DNA of 45,566 nucleotides from Acholeplasmataceae bacterium (GTDB lineage Bacteria > Bacillota_I > Bacilli_A > Acholeplasmatales > Acholeplasmataceae): NCBI GenBank assembly GCA_024709245.1, contig JANJXB010000081.1:1-45566 (forward strand), read 5' to 3'. A program made the position numbers and the translations under genes. The notes below the pieces were generated by a model. The model was not told the origin of the DNA, searched no databases, and was given only the letters and a program-made list of their open reading frames with translations. Positions 43,785 through 45,566 of the stretch are shown here, one piece after another; positions within the stretch are counted from its first letter, which is position 1; every line of letters begins with the position of its first letter.

Positions 43785-44857
43785 ACAAAAAAGTTTTAGG
43801 CATCATATTGACCGTCTTATTGATCTTTACTCTGGCAGGATGCTCCTTAAAATTAAGAGCTGAGGTGCCTTATGTTTCACCTCATCCCTATGAAGAATTA
43901 AGAATCAACATGATTGCTGAAGTCAGTCAGTCTGTTGTTGTAGTCAAGACTGAAACCGGACACGGCTCGGGGATCATTTACAAGAGTGAACCAGTCGCTG
44001 AATCGAACTTAACACTTTATTATGTCATGACCAATCATCATGTGGTTGAAGATGGTGGCGAGATGAAAGTTCATTTTGGTGCCGGTGAAGAAGACATCAA
44101 CGTAAGAGATTATGCAAGTTATGAACTATACGATATCGCAGTGGTTCGTTTTGAAACCGATCGTGTACTTAGAGTTCATCCTGTAGGTCCGATTAACGAT
44201 AATACGATAACTGAAATCGTTTTGGGTCAAGATGTCTATGCGATTGGTACACCCCAAGATATCAAGAAATTTAACTACGTCACTCAAGGGGTTGTCTCGA
44301 TGGTTTCATTCCCCTACAACAATGTTCCTGGATTAACACTCATGCATGATGCAGAATTGAATCCAGGGAATTCTGGCGGACCTCTGTTCAATTTGAACGG
44401 CGATTTGGTGGGGATCAATGTGGCAAAAGTGGCTAACGTACAAACATCAGATGGGTCGATTGCAGCCGAAGGACTCAATTACTCATTATCCATTAACAAG
44501 ATTGCTCCGATTGTGAGTGGCTTCTCTGAAGCAAGTTACACCGCTGTTGTCAGACGTCCAAGACTCGGTATTACCGTTCAGGAAGTTGCAACCTTCCTTG
44601 AAACCAATGATCCTTCACTCCTCCCAGCCAATCCAGTAGGTGTTGTTGTCATTGGATTTGACATGACCAGAAACGCACATGAACAAATGGAACTCTACGA
44701 TCTGATTGTTGAAATGAATGGCATTGCAATCACATCCATTGCTGACCTTGCAGCACAACTTGCAGATGCTGAGTTTGGTGATTCACATGTCCTCAAAGTC
44801 ATGCGTAAAGTGGGCACAGAATTCCAACAATTCACTGTGACCATTATTCTATCCTAA
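43781..44857 (+). CDS. HtrA/Deg-like serine protease, lipoprotein
   Basis: 358 residues. It has a lipoprotein signal (MNKKVLGIILTVLLIFTLAGC) with lipobox LAGC and Cys21, so the protease is anchored outside the membrane. The S1C trypsin-like domain has the triad His87 (TNHHVVEDG), Asp118 (LYDIAVV) and Ser198 (NPGNSGGPL). A single PDZ domain follows, about 265-355 (RPRLGITVQEV, VIGFDM, LYDLIVEMNGIAITSIADL). HtrA proteases degrade misfolded exported proteins. The ATG overlaps the tatD stop by 4 nt, and the stop overlaps the cinA start by 1 nt. Confidence 0.9.
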   Translation: MNKKVLGIILTVLLIFTLAGCSLKLRAEVPYVSPHPYEELRINMIAEVSQSVVVVKTETGHGSGIIYKSEPVAESNLTLYYVMTNHHVVEDGGEMKVHFGAGEEDINVRDYASYELYDIAVVRFETDRVLRVHPVGPINDNTITEIVLGQDVYAIGTPQDIKKFNYVTQGVVSMVSFPYNNVPGLTLMHDAELNPGNSGGPLFNLNGDLVGINVAKVANVQTSDGSIAAEGLNYSLSINKIAPIVSGFSEASYTAVVRRPRLGITVQEVATFLETNDPSLLPANPVGVVVIGFDMTRNAHEQMELYDLIVEMNGIAITSIADLAAQLADAEFGDSHVLKVMRKVGTEFQQFTVTIILS

Positions 44858-45330
44858 TGTCTTCCAAAGTATTTAAAAAACTAGTCAAGAATGGCTTAAC
44901 CATCGGGTTTGCGGAAAGCATGACCGGTGGTTTTTCCACGTTCAAAATGATACAAAATCCAGGGGCATCGAAAGTCATCAAGGGTAGTATCATCGCTTAT
45001 TCTGATGTTGAGAAAGTGCATCTTTTAGGTCTTGATCCACTTTTGATTTCCACGCTTTCTGCAGTCTCAAAAGAAGTGGCAATCGAGATGGCAAAATCGA
45101 TTCAAAAGATTGTAAATGCAGATATTGGTGTGGGAATTACAGGCAATGCAGGACCATCCCTCCAAGAAGGAACACATCATTTAGAGGCATACATTGCAAT
45201 CATCGATCAGGATCAAATCATAACGAAACACATCGACTTGTCCATGTATTCTAGAGTGAAAGCAATCAAACACGTGACTGAAGTTGTTTACCTGGAATTA
45301 GACCGATTGCTTTCACACATTTCAAATTAA
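44857..45330 (+). CDS. CinA C-terminal domain protein (PncC-type NMN amidohydrolase)
   Basis: 157 residues, corresponding to only the C-terminal domain of CinA (full CinA has about 410). It has TIGFAESMTGGFSTFKMIQNPGASKV, GSIIAYSDVEKVHLLGL and IGVGITGNAGP. This domain deamidates nicotinamide mononucleotide to nicotinate mononucleotide (PncC). The usual GPS motif of the family is altered (GNAGPSLQEG). The start overlaps the protease stop (TAATG). Full CinA is often linked to competence and recA, but the N-terminal domain is absent here. Confidence 0.85.
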   Translation: MSSKVFKKLVKNGLTIGFAESMTGGFSTFKMIQNPGASKVIKGSIIAYSDVEKVHLLGLDPLLISTLSAVSKEVAIEMAKSIQKIVNADIGVGITGNAGPSLQEGTHHLEAYIAIIDQDQIITKHIDLSMYSRVKAIKHVTEVVYLELDRLLSHISN

Positions 45331-45337
45331 AAAATCG

Positions 45338-45366
45338 TTGTAATATCATATCATCTATGATATAAT
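45338..45366 (+). promoter_or_regulatory. rpsF promoter with an overlapping palindrome
   Basis: TTGTAA (45338-45343), a 17-bp spacer and TATAAT (45361-45366) with TGa upstream. A perfect inverted repeat ATATCATA-TCATC-TATGATAT (45343-45363) overlaps the spacer and -10. The leader that follows has ATAAGA/TCTTAT (45375-45380 with 45390-45395). Confidence 0.75.
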
Positions 45367-45427
45367 TTAACAGCATAAGATATTCCTTGTCTTATATAAG
45401 ACCATAGACCAGAAGGAGGTGGAACAG

Positions 45428-45566
45428 ATGAGAAAATACGAAATTATGTATATCATCCGTCCAACTGTTGAAAGCGAGAACATCAAGCAGATTGTAAATC
45501 ACTTTAATGAAATTTTTGTGAACTACAATAGCCAAGTTGTCGAGCTTAAAGAGTTGGGGCTAAAAG
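45428..45566 (+). CDS. rpsF: 30S ribosomal protein S6 (5' part, runs off the window)
   Basis: 46 residues are visible, starting MRKYEIMYIIRPTVESENIK and ending inside VVELKELGLK. This is the N-terminal beta-alpha-beta half of S6 (family start about MRKYEIMYIIRP). AAGGAGGTGG precedes the ATG. S6 pairs with S18 on the small subunit, and rpsF-ssb-rpsR is the usual operon, so ssb and rpsR probably lie just beyond the window. Confidence 0.95.
   Translation, partial: MRKYEIMYIIRPTVESENIKQIVNHFNEIFVNYNSQVVELKELGLK

Noticed and set aside
1-45566. Mycoplasma-type genetic code (UGA = Trp)
   Set aside because: Several genes end at TGA at family-typical lengths, and tryptophans in conserved motifs are TGG.
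1-45566. CRISPR arrays, insertion sequences, tRNA or rRNA genes
   Set aside because: No spaced direct repeats, transposase-like frames, terminal inverted repeats or cloverleaf sequences were seen.

Overview
The window is bacterial chromosome from a low-GC, Bacillota-derived organism. Its best fit is an Acholeplasma-like mollicute or close relative (Acholeplasmatales, Izemoplasmatales or Haloplasmatales). UGA is a true stop (for example secE, psuK, psuG, the SDR gene and the nuclease gene all end in TGA at family-typical lengths), so the Mycoplasma/Spiroplasma code does not apply. Nearly all genes lie on the + strand. Many promoters are TTGACA/TATAAT-like with 17-bp spacers, often with a TGn extended -10, and many transcription units end in intrinsic terminators.

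The backbone follows the classical Bacillus order gltX-cysS-mrnC-rlmB-sigH-rpmG-secE-nusG-rplK-rplA-rplJ-rplL-rsmC-rpoB-rpoC-rpsL-rpsG-fusA-tuf. It is interrupted by blocks of lineage-specific genes. From the left: the 3' end of pyrR, then rplM-rpsI, an MFS transporter with a P-loop kinase-like gene, gltX coupled to a GLUG-repeat lipoprotein, a Cas4-like/DEDD two-nuclease fusion, cysS-mrnC-P-type ATPase, rlmB with a SigH-like sigma factor, and rpmG-secE-nusG. A block of about 5 kb between nusG and rplK carries two membrane proteins, two paralogous secreted GLUG-repeat proteins, a VOC dioxygenase-like gene and a YccF protein. Then come rplKAJL with L1-like and L10 RNA elements, rsmC, rpoB and rpoC.

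Between rpoC and rpsL lie a small membrane protein with psuK-psuG (pseudouridine catabolism), an AraC/GyrI-type regulator, a TraX-like membrane protein, and an operon of a serine-palmitoyltransferase-like enzyme, a ketoreductase-like SDR and an FNT-family channel. The right end has rpsL-rpsG-fusA, tuf, then tatD, an HtrA-like lipoprotein protease and a cinA/pncC gene in overlapping array, and the 5' end of rpsF.

The most unusual observation is in RNA polymerase. The beta' subunit carries about 165 extra N-terminal residues, including two tandem modules that resemble the C-terminal domain of the alpha subunit. The beta subunit has an apparent internal duplication and Gln at the position equivalent to E. 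coli His526, which predicts rifampicin resistance. Other leads are a possible sphingoid-base synthesis operon, TasA/camelysin-like signal regions on the paired GLUG proteins, and palindromes overlapping the tuf and rpsF promoters. No tRNA, rRNA, insertion sequence or CRISPR array was seen, and no gene-free stretch exceeds 300 bases.
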